The translations under genes were made by a program, and so were the position numbers. 64,000 bases of DNA from Ecdyonurus torrentis (Eukaryota > Arthropoda > Insecta > Ephemeroptera > Heptageniidae): positions 12,420,625 through 12,484,624 of the forward strand of contig OX439131.1 of assembly GCA_949318235.1 (NCBI GenBank), in the 5' to 3' direction. A model generated the notes under the pieces. That model saw nothing but the letters and a program-made list of their open reading frames with translations, was not told the DNA's origin and searched no databases. This document shows, piece after piece, positions 39,406-52,784 of this stretch. Position 1 is the first letter of the stretch. Each line of letters begins with the position of its first letter.

Positions 39406-40620
39406 AGCAATATTTTTTTAATAATTAAAGTTGAGCAAAAAAATGATTTGAATGTAACTAGTATTTTCAGAACTTTAAAGAATCAAAAGAAACTTAACGC
39501 AAAAGTTAAAAGATTTTTGACTGAATTAATTAATACATTCAAATTTGCATCATTTTATATTTTATTACAAATTTTAAAAATCGAACCAAAAATTTAATTA
39601 CAAAGAAAATAACAGTGTACAAGGAATAGTTAAAAAAAATAAAGTAAAATAAATTTTTTACAAATTTGTGGTGTCATGAAAATATAATGTGGAAACCCAC
39701 TGTAAATATACTAAATTATGAGTTAATTATCAGCAAAATACTGTATCAAGAAACTTATTTTATTACCCTTGAATACTACAAACAAAATTTATGTGTAACA
39801 CGTGTATTGTACTTTTGCTGTTATATATCAACATTTAATAATCCCACTAAACTCTATTTTTTTTTATTATAAATTACATATTAAATTTAATGAGACTCGT
39901 TTTAAGTACTTCACATAGAAGTGTGTTTTATCATTGTCCAAAGCTTTAAAAAAAAAAAAAAAAAAAAAAAAATGTAAATAATATTTAGATGCTATTATTG
40001 TACACACATTCATCTAGCATTTGATTTCACATTTTTAAGTATTTATCAATATTATAATAGAAATTAAATATTCATCTTATTTTTTATGAAAAAGATAGTA
40101 AATATATTTTAGAATTATAAAATAATAATAGTATATGATTGTATTTTGTAACTGTGTATTCCAAATAAATAAATATATTATTTAAATGTATAAAACAAAT
40201 ATATAATTTTAATACCAAATATGAAAAGGGGTATGAAGAAAATGAGATATGTTGTAATGGGTTGTAAGTAAAGAAACACGATTATTTCATTGGGTATATT
40301 CTATTTTATGATAGGATACAATACTTACATAGAAAAAAATAAATTAGACTATCATAATATTTTTAATTTATATTGTTAATAGCACTTGATGATAACAACA
40401 AATTCAGCAATATTCGTGCAATTATTTCATCACTTGCAAGATCATTATAACTCTTGTCCAATCACATCAGTCATACAATTAGGGGCTATAAATAACTCTT
40501 TCATTCACCAATTTACTCACATGAAAGCAAGTACTGCTATACACTTTTAATGAGAACAATTTCAATGTTTCTTGCATCATATTTCACATTATATACTATA
40601 ACACCTACTTATCAGAGATT
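36487..40620. other. SLC12A9 3' UTR/flank and tail-to-tail intergenic region
   Basis: Very AT-rich, 4.1 kb. A candidate polyadenylation signal AATAAA is at 36972-36977. No gene is supported. It contains an inverted repeat (36978-37174), several long T or A runs (about 34-40 bp at 39370), and repeated segments around 38030-38110 and 38585-38660. A solitary family A terminus (CCATCGCGGTT) is near 38553. Confidence 0.6.
36978..37174. repeat. Imperfect palindromic MITE (family E)
   Basis: Arms AGTATCATTCACATAACC and GTCATGTGAATAATACT; the interior carries inverted CAAAGTTGGAACAATGT segments. A relative begins at about 63738. Confidence 0.8.
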
Positions 40621-43600
40621 TTATTGTTCACTAAGGTAAAGGGTCCCGGATACATGATCCCACGCAAGGCCAGATCTTGGACGTGATGAGGGTGCAGGTG
40701 GTGCACGGTTACGTCGACTGAGATGTGGGTACGCAATATCAGGCCATGCTTCTTGTGGGGCTTGTCTTCTTCTTTGAACATAGTGATTTGCTCTAGCCCC
40801 TCGAGTAGGTGGTGTGATGTCTTGGTGACTCGTAGCCACAGCTTCGTATTCAAAGTCGTCTTTCACAGACGCGCTCTGAAATTGTGAGTTATTTATCATT
40901 AATTGTAGAGTACAGTAGATTATTAATTATTATTATTTTACATTTTTCTTGGTTGTTTAAAAATTGCATTAAAAAAATAACACATAATTTGTGTGCAACT
41001 TGTGTTATAACTTTTTTTATAACATGTGTTAATGGCAATTATAATCTAGGTATTTAAAAAAACTACTCACATCCTGGAAGTTTTCCCCAATTTCCCAACT
41101 CCAAATTCTACAATGCAGCCACCTTATGCAAGGAGCAACAAGATTGGGGTCAAGGGTTCTAGGGTTCCGTGGACACGCGAGAGCGCTCACAAGAGCACCC
41201 ACCACTAATGTCACAGTGCAGCCCAGGGGAATCAAACAGGCTGCAGGCAGCGTCCATGCTGACAAGTTCTCACTGTCAAATTAAATATGTCTATTACTTC
41301 AACTTCTTTTTTATTCTTATTATATTTATTATTTTCTTTGTGTGTTTCTGGTGGTTTAAATGTTTCAATCTTTAGTAATTGATTTTTTAAATATTATTTG
41401 TTACCTTTTTGGTAGTGGCAGAGCAGCAAGAGTAGTGTTTGATGCTAGTGCAGCAAAACCAACAACAAGACTTGAGCCCATAGATGCCATCCACACTGTA
41501 ACTAGGCTGAGAATAGCTCCAACCATTGCACCCTGTAAATGTGCAATAGAAAAAATATATATATAAAAAACATAATATATAATTATTAAAGTTATGAATA
41601 TCATACCGTTGTGTTTGCCCAGGGTATAAGCATTCCAAGAGAAAAGAGGCCAAATAGAGCTCCTCCAGTTACTCGAGGAAACATCAGAGCAACCTTAAAA
41701 TATAATGCACCTTATAGAGTAGATAAAAAAATAATAATAAAAACTGTAAGAAGCTGTAATTTTATTATATGTTAATATTTTACAGTTTATAGTTGTTTTT
41801 TGTTGTTTATTTATCTATGAAACACTATTTATATTTTAATTTCAAGGATTTTTGTATTTGTACAGCTCTGGCCAAAAGTTCCCGAACGGGGCAGCGGCGG
41901 CCGCTGCATTTTCTCATAAAGATAACATAGTGAGGTTGCGGGTTGCCTATGCAAATTGTTCGGGAACTTTTGACCAGAGCTGTACCTTGATGATATACTT
42001 ATGTAATGATAGTCACAATATATTGTCTTTACTCACACTAAGGAGCGGCTCAGGCCAGATTACCATCAGAGTTGATGCAAACAACACAAGCACACTGGAC
42101 AAAGCCATCACCCACCGAGCGCGAGACACAGGCAGCTCACGTGTCTTGTTGCGGGCACCCCATACATCCACGGTTAGCACTGCGGCCAGAGCATGCACCC
42201 CACTTGCTAGGGCACTAAAATGTCAAATTTGTATTACTAATCATTTTTCTAATGTTTTTGGCCATTTACTTACCTAAGAACAACACAACTGATGCCAGCA
42301 ACAATGAGACCATTGAGCCCAGGTATGGTGCTTACTATTTTCAGGGAAAATTTTGTGAATGAAAGGTAATGCTCCTGCAATCATAAATATTTGAAGTATA
42401 ACTTTTTCTTTTAAGAACATTTGACATGATGTTTGCGAATATAATAAATAATCATTCTAACCATCGAATGTTCATCTCCAGCAAGATCTGAGTTTGGTAG
42501 AGCCTTGTGAACTGCCATCAGGAGGCCAGCACCCACTTGCATCACTCCAAGTAACAGCACGCATACCACGCCAACCACCAGCGCTCTGTTATATAACCAC
42601 AATTAATAACACATTATATTTATATCTATATATAATTAGAAAAGCTATACCAATGACTATTGGCTGTACTTACACTGTTGACTGTGAGAGAAGTGGCACA
42701 GAAAGATACCTCTGCACCTGTTGCTGACCTGCAGCAAGAAGAGAACCAGCCCAGAATGCAGCCCCCAAACCAGCACTCCATCCATCTGCTGTTCTATAGA
42801 ACATATAGCAATATAACGAGTATACTTCTTGAAAAACTTTTGTTATACTTACATTGCCAGCAAGTGTGAGTGTTCGGCAAGGAGATGAGACCACACATCC
42901 CCAGGTGTTTGCATAGAGGAGCCAAGGACGAGTACTGCAATGAGAGCGCATGAGGCTAATATCACGTGACACAGAGCAGCCCATTGCAGAGCTCGCATTC
43001 CACCCTAAGGAAGAAAAGGTAGGATACAGTTTTTTGTTTTCTATACAGCTTGAACAACATAAAATAATTAATAATAACTGAGAAGAAAGTTTTTTTTCCA
43101 TGGTTGTGTTGTAATGCACTTAATAAAGTGAAAACTTACCAAAGCCGTGTAAGCGAGTGAAAAAATAAGTACTATAGGACCGGCATACAGCATAGGCATA
43201 TCTGTCACTGAACAATAAAAAAAAAAAAAAAAAAAGTCAATAATTTTAGTACATATAGTTATAAAACTGTTATTTTTTTTCAATAGTATAATATAATATA
43301 TGACTTTCACTAGTTTTATTATATTCTTACCTTGTTGAAGAGCCAAAAAAGGCACATACAGCAATGCAGGGAGGGTTGTCAGCTATAAATAAGTTGTTTT
43401 TTTTTCCAGTAGATTATTATAATTTCTCGTTATTTATTTTAATTATTTCACTTACCGTGTGACATACAAAAAGACCACTGGCCAGTAATTTGATAGCTGT
43501 ACTAAATCGCTGTTCTAAATACTGTAAAAAAAAATTTATAAATAATTAAAAATATATAAATTTATATTATAATTTATATATTTATATATAAATTTATATT

Positions 43601-44351
43601 ATATATAAAAAAAATTAAAAAAAAACTATTATAAATAATGTTTATTAAAAACTAAACTAATAATTAATTTGGAATTAAAACACGATTGTCTAAAATTTAA
43701 TGTACTAGTTAATATATATATAGTATTAAAATATATATATTTTGGGGGAAAAAAAGGCGCATTTATTATTAATTTAATGTATACCTCAAATGCTGTGGTT
43801 GGTTGCATATTGAAGAAGACTGGCAGAAATACTAGGGCTGCAATGGGGGTTGCTAGCATGAGCCCTAGACTTGCCGCAAGGGCTGGGGTTACCCCATGTC
43901 GCGCCACGACTGTGGGCAGCGTGAGCCACGAGAGTGGAGTCAACAACCTGTTACACATAGAAAGTTTTGTTATAACCATGATGTTAATTTATTATACAAA
44001 TATTTTACGTCTAGTGTAACACTATACACGAAGTATTTGAAAACAGATATAAAAATGATACTGTTTCTACTCAATGATATCCTTTTTCTATATATAATGC
44101 AATGTGTTATTGCCAAATACGATTCATTTTGTCATTTATATAAATAAAGATTTGAGGTCTATATATACTTACGTTGCCAAAAGAGACGCTGACATAGGCA
44201 GGGTTCGCAACTGTCGATTGCCAGTGAAGAAGAGGTCTGCAGTGACCACTTGACCTCGGCGTTTCTCAAGGCAGAAACATGTGATCCCAATAGCGAGAGA
44301 CGCCAAAAGCACGAGAGCGGGGGCGCTCAGGAGGCCTACCACGTCCATCAT
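40621..44351 (-). CDS. SLC5-family sodium/solute symporter
   Basis: Multi-pass plasma-membrane transporter of the sodium:solute symporter superfamily, closest in pattern to the SLC5A5/A6/A8/A12 branch; the substrate is unknown. Exons: 44351-44173, 43947-43785, 43521-43456, 43382-43331, 43207-43140, 43004-42853, 42793-42674, 42585-42462, 42374-42274, 42214-42037, 41693-41607, 41532-41405, 41272-41071, 40875-40621; 624 aa plus stop. Start: tandem ATGs at 44351/44348 with the first taken. Family marks: FFTGNRQLRTLPMSASLLAT after TM1, YLEQRF, a GGMRALQW segment, GQQQVQRYLS (249-258), IPGLNGLIVAGIS, and GLFSLGMLIPWANTTGA. The TM8-equivalent segment LSALASG (341-347) lacks two hydroxyl residues usually present at the Na2 sodium site. 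The hydrophilic C-terminus (last about 85 residues) is Arg/Pro-rich and not recognised. Exon 1 recurs at 52784-52606 by assembly duplication. Confidence 0.9.
41863..41982. repeat. Tc1-like MITE with TA target
   Basis: TA at 41861-41862 and 41983-41984. Ends CAGCTCTGGCCAAAAGTTCC and its inverse, with one mismatch; the CAG...CCAAAAGT terminus is of the Tc1 kind. The GC-rich centre includes GCGGCCGC. In an intron of the SLC5 gene. Confidence 0.9.
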
Positions 44352-47300
44352 GGCTACGTAAAACCAGTGAGTGAACTGGCGTGTATATAATGTACAATAT
44401 TTTATATGGTATATTCAAATAACTTTTTTCTATACTGCATAAAACATACGACACACAACTTAATTTAAATTAATAACAATATTTTTTTATATATATAAAC
44501 TCTTCCGCAGTGACATAGTGCTACAAAATACAAAGATATTAAAAAATATCAAAAAATAATGGTAATTATTGTTATATAATAATAATAAGTAACTTTTTAT
44601 TAAGGCGTTGTGAGGGCTTGACAGCCCTGTTTTACAAAACCTTGACCACAACATTACAAGTAAACTTTACATAAGCAAAAAGGAGATATAGCATTGAAAT
44701 AACATCAACATGTATATTATATTGTTAACAAATTTAAATTTATACATTGCTTGAATTATCAAATTTAATATACAATTTTTTTCCATAAATTATAGAGAAA
44801 TCTTTTTTTTTTTTTTTTTTGCTTATTTTGAATATAATTTGTAATTTCGTTTTACTTGAAAAACAAGCATGCAAGTTGTATAAATATTATTATTTATTGC
44901 ATGGCTTGTAATGAATATAAATATTTTTAAATAAGCACTTTGTCTACATTGTGGTGTATTTTTTTAAGTAATAATACAAACCTGATTCAGTAGTCGTTGG
45001 TATAAAATGGTGTGAAATGCTGTGTTTTATTGTAAAAAGTGATTACTGTAGCAAACAGCGCGATCTCTTATCTTACTCAAAGCTCCGTATCAATCGTTGA
45101 GCGGCGAGATAAGCCATGAATCACTCTCGTTCACGTACAGTACATAGAACGCTGCTCTTGTGCTTGCAAGTGTCATTTGCACGGCGTAACATATTTAACA
45201 TTAGCAGTTAGCACCTTAAAAGACAACGTCATATTGAAATAAAACGGAGTATGCTCTGAGGAGTATCAGTTTCATTTTAGCAAAAGTGCATTTTTTTAGT
45301 ATCGTATAAAATAATTAGAACCCTTAAGCAAATAGTTATATTTGTTTTAAATTAATTTCTTATTACATTTTTAACAAAAAAGTGCCATCGATGGATTAAA
45401 GGAAAATTCATATTTTTTTTTACACAATTATGCACTGGGGTTTTAGTAAACCCAGTGTTAAAAAAAAAATGCAAGTATATATAATATGCAAAGGCATTTT
45501 TTTTTTCTTCTAAGTTTATTAATTATTAAGGCATATACGTACTTTAAGGTAGAAATTATTATACAAACTTATCAAGAATTACTCAAGAAAACTAACTTTT
45601 GCAAGACTTTAAGTTAAATAAAAAAGTTTATTACAAGATTCACGATGATGTGCACGAGCTCAAGCTCGTCAATGTTTGTGAGAAAAAAGTTTTAAAATTT
45701 TGCTCCGCGCTTGCGCGCGCTTGTATTTTACGATGTTCTTCTGTCAGCTGGCTGATTTCAAGGTCGACGGCATATTTGTGTCGAGTTTGATTGTGGTTTT
45801 GTCTTTATTGTTTAACAAGGAAATTGAAGTTATAACTTTTATAAAATAGTTTATATTGAAAGCTTAATTATCAGTGCTTCCATCGATATAACTGTCGTCA
45901 TCAAATATTTGGTAAGAACTTGTATTTTTAAACCCATTTTTAGATGTCGCATTTTGATGATAAATTGCTACGTGCTACATACTTATACACATACCTTTTT
46001 TTATTATTATGTACATATTTCTTATTAAAAAATAAATAATAATAATACCGGTGAGCTAGAGATCAGTTATCAATGTTATCATCAATGCGATCTTAAATTT
46101 ATGTTGAAAAAAAATCCAAATTTGTAAAATAAGGACCATAAGGACCAATCAATTGAGCAGTGGGTGTTAGCTATGTAGTACATACATTATAGTACATTAT
46201 GTATGCTTACATTACATACATACGTACTTCATACATAGCATACATATTATTACATACTTATGCATACGCATACGGTACATATTATACCATATCATTCTTA
46301 TTATCATATGTATGCATCTGTAAGTATGTATGTTGTATGTATGCATATGATATGCATATGATTTCTACTTACATTAGTATGATATGTATTGTATCATTGT
46401 ATGTATACATTTCAAATTCAAAATTGTTTATTCATTTCTTTCTCCTACAATCAGTAAAACAATGTAATGCCAAGAGGTTAACATCTAAAAATAAAATAAT
46501 AATATAGACATTGAGAAATGATACTCAAAAGTATATGTACAATTCTGTACAATTTTGAGAAAAGCATGCTGTTACATACATATATGACATAAAATGTATT
46601 CATACATAAATATGTAGGTACAGTACATATGTACACATGTGTATGAAATGTACATATATATGTAAAATGTATGTATGATGTACGTACGAATGAGTATGTA
46701 CACCATACCGTACATAATAATTTTATAGTGTAATATTTATATAATATGTACTGTGTCTTTAAATATTTACATACATAAATTGCTTACTTTAAATGTTATA
46801 CTATACCGAATTGAAATAATTACTGTAACCATATATGTACCATATCACACATAAATCTAAATATAACATGCATATATTTATAAATGTGCACTTTATTCTT
46901 GATTGCATTTTATTAATTATATATCAAAGAAGATAATATATACTGTGAGACGTGAGACCGTGGTAATATATTAGACCATGGATGTAACTTTGGATAATTT
47001 TTTTAATTGCTTTTACGCTGAAACTTTTTCAGTTAAAATAATATAATACTGTACACTCAAATTTCTAAAAACTCAGCTATCTAGGCTTCCAGCAAATCAT
47101 GCAAAAAAAGTTTCAGAGTTAAAAGCAATTTAAAAAATGGTTCAAAGTTACACCCCTGGTCTAAAGTTACCCCATGCTACAGTACCTAGCATTTTAGCAT
47201 TCCACCAGATATCCTGTGTACGTTAAAGTTACTTTAAATTGCTACACCAAAATATGTTTGGTACAGTACTTTAAGCTAATCCGTACAATATTTTTGTCTA

Positions 47301-48037
47301 TAAAAGCAATAATTCATGATCAAAGATAATCTGTGAACTAAAATGTATAACGATTCATGTAGTGTGTTGGGGGGGGGGGGGGGGGGGTAAATTATGATGG
47401 AATAGGTAAATAGGTTGTCTGTAAAATTAAAGGCATAGACAACATGAAAACATTTGCATTTACATAACAAAACACTTGATGGGACTTACATAAATAACAT
47501 TAATTGGTCTCAAAACCCAACTGTAGCGCCGTAGCAGTGATCAGAAAATTTCGATTTATGCAACCCGTACAACATTTTTATACTAGTTTTTGCCTGTTTA
47601 TGACGTCATAAACAGGAATATTCACGCAAATTGCATACTTTACATTTTTTTCAACCTCTCTTGCGGAGCCACATTTACATTCTAGTAAAAAATATAATCA
47701 GTTTTGTAGATCCCATTTCGTGTTTAGAACATGTTGTTTCAATGTTTTCTATGCCTTTAAGAAATTCACCCACAGTGAACACTTTTAAATCACATTTAAG
47801 AAAACTGAGCAATATTTGGAGTAAAATTATTAATTAATCTTGTGTTTTCTTTTAAAAATTGGTAATAAAATGCTCACTATATTTTCAAAAATAAACAGAT
47901 AAAACTACGGATAAAAAAAAAAAGAAATATAATTTAATGTAATTAAGATACGCCCACTTAAGTAACTTTTTATTCAATAATTTTATTATTACAGTATTAT
48001 TGTTTGTACACAAACTATGTCTTTCTTCTGTTTACAG
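44352..48037. other. Divergent region between the SLC5 gene and ZMYND11 exon 1 (copy A)
   Basis: No gene supported. Contains AT-rich sequence, a GCGC-containing block at 45660-45780, a TACATA/GTATG-rich microsatellite-like zone (46160-46900), a G19 run (47369-47387) and a family D MITE (47427-47760). Presumably holds both promoters. Confidence 0.6.
47427..47760. repeat. TTAA-target MITE (family D), copy 2
   Basis: Bounded by TTAA at both ends. Inverted ends AGGCATAGACAACATGAAA and TTTCAATGTTTTCTATGCCT. Repeated at 55860-56193 through the assembly duplication. Confidence 0.88.
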
Positions 48038-48108
48038 AGTCAGATGGGAGCTTTCTGAACACCAAGCATGGAGAATCAAAATATTGAAAACGAAAATCCA
48101 GAAAACCC
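48038..48108 (+). CDS. ZMYND11: ZMYND11 exon 1 (copy A, duplicate)
   Basis: Preceded by TTTACAG and followed by GTAAGT. ATG at 48068 begins 13 codons plus two bases. The same exon at 56471-56541 is the one physically linked to the rest of the gene in this assembly. Confidence 0.75.
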
Positions 48109-49294
48109 GTAAGTAAAATAATTATTAACTATTACAGTATCGCTAGCCTTCTTCATGATGTGTAAATACCAGCGTTTTCTTCAGAAATTCATGATTGATT
48201 AATTATTTTTAGGAGTGCATAACATAGCAGGAGTAAATCCTAAACAGAAAACGATGATTCCTCCATTAAATATGTCCAAATATATTGCAAATGTTGCTAC
48301 CCCATACACCCTTTTTACCCCGATTATCATTGAAGATTAAGTTTGCTCTCTCAAAAATTCTGTTTTAGATCTTGATCTTCCCAAGGAATATTGAACATGA
48401 TTTCTAAATAACATAGCTATTAATCAAATTTAGCAATGCAAAGTGTCAATGAATAATAATAATTAATAAATAATATAAAACAGAAAATAATTACGTTATA
48501 GCTAAATTTAACATTATGCTTTTTGTAGAAGACGCGAGAGTAATGCTCTTAATGATACCACTTTTAGAGATCATTGGCGTACCCGCATATTTGTTTCTTA
48601 TCTCACAGCACTTTTACGGGCTTAATTGGAAGGTAAAAATTTTTGAATCACTGTGTAGTTAAATACATTATATTATTATCCCCCGCCCCCGCCAAAAAAA
48701 AAAAAAAAAAAAAGTACTGTATTAAAATGAAATTATTTTAGAGATTATCTTATCACGTTTTCAGTAGTAAAAAAAAAAAAAAAAAAAAAACACTGGCGCA
48801 AAACACGTAAAAGTGTGTCTATTACTGTATCCCTCTTAAATATTTATGGTCTAGGTACAGTAAATGTCTCAGAAAACGCTAAAAACATGTTCATGCAATG
48901 TTAAAGGATAGGAAACCAAGGTACCCTCAGCTTTTCCCGCGCACCTCACGGACCTCACCGATAACCTCCTTTGAGTGTTACGGTTATCATTATTATTAAT
49001 TGTTTTAAAACATATCTACTGTATTGTATCTAATATATATCGAGTCTCGACAGTGCAATAGTTTTTTCAAAGAAATAAAAATGGTTCTGCAATGCTAAAG
49101 GATAAAAAATTAGTGGAAACGCGCCTCTTTCACAGCCCCGGTGATACTAATGTTGTTCGTAAACTCTGCTTCTAAAATGACGATCACGTTTGTTCATTCA
49201 ACTGGATTGCGTATTATTTGGTGCAATAAAACAGGGTTTCCAAACAACACTACTGTGAATCGCTGTGATAGAGCGCGCTACATCCAATATCGAT

Positions 49295-51781
49295 CTAGCG
49301 GGGGTACACTCGTGGTGCTGACAGAAGACGAGTGTTCACCGTGGTTTTGAATACTACATGTAAAGAAATCGTTGAGAGCTGTATTATTTTAGAGATGGTT
49401 TGTGATTGAACTTGTAGAAGTGCGGTTGCGAGTCCGGGAGCAAATATGACTGCACTGAAGACAACTAGAGCGCGGATTAGTCCACACTTTCCTGTAACAT
49501 GCCTTCATATTAGTGTGTGGTTCAAATACATAAAAGAGGCCAATATTCTAGAATGACTTGCTAAGCAAATATATTATATAAATTGTGACAGTCACGAGAG
49601 AGAAAAGGGAAAAGAAAAGTAAACAATCAATAATTATTCAATTATCTCATTGCTAATAGGCCAGTCTTTTTTTTTTTTAGCAATAATTTTGAGTCGTAGT
49701 AAAAGCTATGCATTTTGTGTTCATTAAATTGGTATTATTTATTCAGCAACAAAACAAGTTAATAAGCATTGTATGCTCTAAAGCATAATGCAATATACCG
49801 GTCTAAAAGTTTGGAAAAAATGCAATATATAAATGGATGCATAAGAAATAAAATGATAATAATTACTGCGCTTCCAAACCCGAGCAGCAAATTGATACGA
49901 AATCGTTGTTGTTTTATTATTATTATTATTTTAGAAATTTAAATTTTATACTAGTAATCAAATCACCTTGCATACTGTTAAAAAAATGTATACCTGTTGC
50001 TGAGATCTGAGATCGCGGAGTTTGCACAAGTGGTCGCGGTGTAACACAAGGGGGTGCAGAGCGTGGTCTTGGTATCGGGCACCGCGTTACTTGATCTTCA
50101 TTGTATCGCGTAGGTATGCTCATATGTACCTTGATGTGACTATGTTGCACATTCAAAGTAGAAATAAGAAGAATTGGCATAACGTAACTGATAAACAAAA
50201 GTACCACAAGACAGACACTAGGCTCCTCATGTTGCTTCCATATCGGTGGTATCAGTGTCATATTCATATCTGGAAAATACATTGTAGTTGTAGACGCATT
50301 GTTGAAACCCTTATCTCTTGTTAAAGAAGCGTTTATATTGCGTTGCTCGTGCATTATTTGATCGTCGTAAAGATTTTCAGTATCGTCATATTTTTCTTCA
50401 AACCAAATTGGTTTTAATTCATCAAAGAGACGTCTCGTACGGTTGTGGTGTTGTACTAGACCGTAGATTTTCTTAACTAAAGACACGACTAGACTCTGGT
50501 TTAGATTACAAGATTGAGGTAATGCAACGAGTACGGATATCCATACAGTTGGCACTGTCCACGATAACGCTATAAGAGATGCAAGTTTTAGCCCTCGTGT
50601 ACCACACGCGTGAGCTACCATCGTGAGGCTTGAGTGTTGCGCATGACAAAGAGCACCACAGAAAACTGCAAGAGTCCATTGTGCAGCTATCCAGTCCAAA
50701 CCTCGTGCCACTATAATAAAACCTGAAACATGTGCGAAATTTTTATATTTATTAACACGTACTGTTTTCATTTCAAATCATTTTTACCGTATGTTATTCC
50801 TGAATTATTTGTAGATAATTATAATAGAGATGCACTTAATGGCATTATAATTGTTTTTGTCCTATAATATGTCACATAAAATGCTTTCGGGAATATTTTA
50901 AAATTATTATTAATTCATTGTACAATTTGTACACATTACATTGTTAGCCTTTTTTAAAACATTTGTAATCTTGAATACAAAAGAGGCGACGTATTTTTAA
51001 ATAAATTGAGCTGAGGGAAGGGGGGTATCCCATTAACATTAGCAACGTTCTATAAATATATAGAGTTTATTTCAATACTATTCCGCAATTCCGCAGCATG
51101 AATTAATATTACTTTGATATAACATCGCATTTTAATGCAAAAGGCTTTATTATTATGTTTATTAAAATTGAATACACTATCTTTCTCATCAAAGATCTTA
51201 AAAGTGAAAAAATTATAATTTTTATTAATAAGCACTTTTTTTTTTTTTTTTTTTTTTTGCCGGATGCGGAACAGTTTTTGTTTTGAGTTAATTGTTCCTA
51301 GGTGCTTCATATCTGAGTGATAAGATAAAGTATAGCAATGACTCGCGGTTGGAGCAAGCAATCGAGCGTGTGTTACAGCTAACTTTGGACATATTCCAAA
51401 GCTATAAAAAATAATATTGTCAAACGTCCTGTGTTTGTTACAACGTTACAAACATAGTGATAGTATTGTTTTCTGATTATAACTATAGTGATGTTGAAGT
51501 TATACTACATAATCATTTTTATCTAAATAAATAAAATAATGTAAGTTTGAAAATTTTCTTTCATATAGTTGTCATAAAAAGTCCTTTTTAATAAAGATAA
51601 TATATATAAAATAATATAAAATTATATTTAATTTTACAGTGTATTGTTGAGTGCACTTCCGTTCTATTTTTATTATTACTTTCTTTCGTTGCTGTACGTT
51701 TTTGTTTGTTTGCATTCGAATTAATTATTTTCTTATTTTATCTATTATTAAACATTATCAACATTTTTGTATAATTCAATG

Positions 51782-51822
<41 letters not shown>

Positions 51823-52066
51823 GAATTTAGTTTTTTTAGATAGTTAATAAAAAAAAATGTGTAAAGTTGGTTGACAGAAATGCTTAGTTACCTATTGCCG
51901 ATGTGAAGGTCGCATCGCTGAAGGTCAGTAATGCGAGAGATGTACACCGGCGCTTGAGTAGCGTGGTCAGCGCGGTTACCGCTCCAATTAGCGAGGTGAT
52001 GAGTACCAGACCACCCACCGTCACGTTCTCCATGTAAATAAACAAACATTGCATAAATCTCGTCAT
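49295..52066 (-). CDS. Divergent seven-helix (class A GPCR-like) receptor, copy A
   Basis: Three exons: 52066-51892, 50722-49994, 49491-49295; both introns phase 1; 366 aa plus stop. The start could instead be the Met 12 codons further in (MENVTVGG). Hydrophobic segments in receptor order: TM1 VGGLVLITSLIGAVTALTTL; TM2 around LALLTFSDATFTSAIGFII; ECL1 Trp; TM3 WTLAVFCGALCHAQHSSLTM; TM4 LASLIALSWTVPTVWISVL with the conserved Trp; a long loop of about 100 residues with N-glycosylation sites (NAS, NAS, NMT), fitting an extracellular loop 2; TM5 CLVVLLFISYVMPILLIST with its Pro; TM6 RALVVFSAVIFAPGLATALL with Phe and Pro. No DRY after TM3 and no NPxxY in the weak TM7. Ligand unknown. In this assembly it lies outside the linked ZMYND11 gene only because of the duplication. 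Confidence 0.65.
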
Positions 52067-52375
52067 ACCCGCATCATGCAGTCTCTCATTGCACCTGCGC
52101 TGAATTTGATAACATTTCAATGAACCGTCGAAAGAGCAATGATTGCGTTTCGTCGACAAAATACGACATCATTCGCTGAGTACCATTAATACTATTTATG
52201 ACTTCTCTTTTCTTAATATTAACAATAACAATAAATTTAAGAAAAATGAGGATTTTTAAACAGAATCCCTTATCAGTATACTATGCAATATGTGCTGTAC
52301 TTTTTTATTATTATTACCCCCCCCCCCTCCCTAATAATTTTGCATCATATAATTTATCCATTAGCTGTGAATGCT

Positions 52376-52575
52376 NNNNNNNNNNNNNNNNNNNNNNNNN
52401 NNNNNNNNNNNNNNNNNNNNNNNNNNNNNNNNNNNNNNNNNNNNNNNNNNNNNNNNNNNNNNNNNNNNNNNNNNNNNNNNNNNNNNNNNNNNNNNNNNNN
52501 NNNNNNNNNNNNNNNNNNNNNNNNNNNNNNNNNNNNNNNNNNNNNNNNNNNNNNNNNNNNNNNNNNNNNNNNNNN
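52376..52575. other. Assembly gap (200 N)
   Basis: Exactly 200 N, a fixed-size placeholder, sitting between the two identical 8,233-bp blocks. Any ORF across it is meaningless. Confidence 0.99.
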
Positions 52576-52605
52576 AATAAAGATTTGAGGTCTATATATA
52601 CTTAC

Positions 52606-52784
52606 GTTGCCAAAAGAGACGCTGACATAGGCAGGGTTCGCAACTGTCGATTGCCAGTGAAGAAGAGGTCTGCAGTGACCACTTGACCTCGGCGTTTCTC
52701 AAGGCAGAAACATGTGATCCCAATAGCGAGAGACGCCAAAAGCACGAGAGCGGGGGCGCTCAGGAGGCCTACCACGTCCATCAT
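52606..52784 (-). CDS. SLC5 gene exon 1 (copy B, orphaned duplicate)
   Basis: Same 179-nt exon as 44351-44173, with a normal GTAAGT donor. Downstream on its strand is only the gap, so no complete second gene exists here. Confidence 0.85.

Larger units (their letters stand above)
44143..52375. repeat. Assembly duplicate, copy A (8,233 bp)
   Basis: Identical to 52576-60808 wherever I compared, with a constant offset of 8,433. This includes a 19-G run, a 20-A run and a 37-T run of equal length in both. Copy A is contiguous with the rest of the SLC5 gene; copy B is contiguous with the rest of ZMYND11. Confidence 0.97.

Noticed and set aside
41852..42277. 141-aa plus-strand ORF
   Set aside because: Antisense shadow of SLC5 exon J plus a Tc1-like MITE.
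43669..44147. Plus-strand ORFs of 116 and 83 aa
   Set aside because: Antisense to SLC5 exon B with no family resemblance or splice support.
46160..46900. TACATA/GTATGTA-rich zone as a CRISPR-like or origin-like array
   Set aside because: No regular repeat-spacer structure; it is irregular microsatellite-like sequence.
48531..48660. Exon-like segment after ZMYND11 exon 1 (also 56964-57093), open for about 31 codons in phase with exon 1 then stop
   Set aside because: Direct joining of exon 1 to 60944 restores the ZMYND11 frame and family sequence. The segment could be a poison exon but there is no independent support.
52198..52686. 162-aa ORF crossing the gap
   Set aside because: Most of it is N; flanking parts are intron sequence and antisense of SLC5 exon 1.
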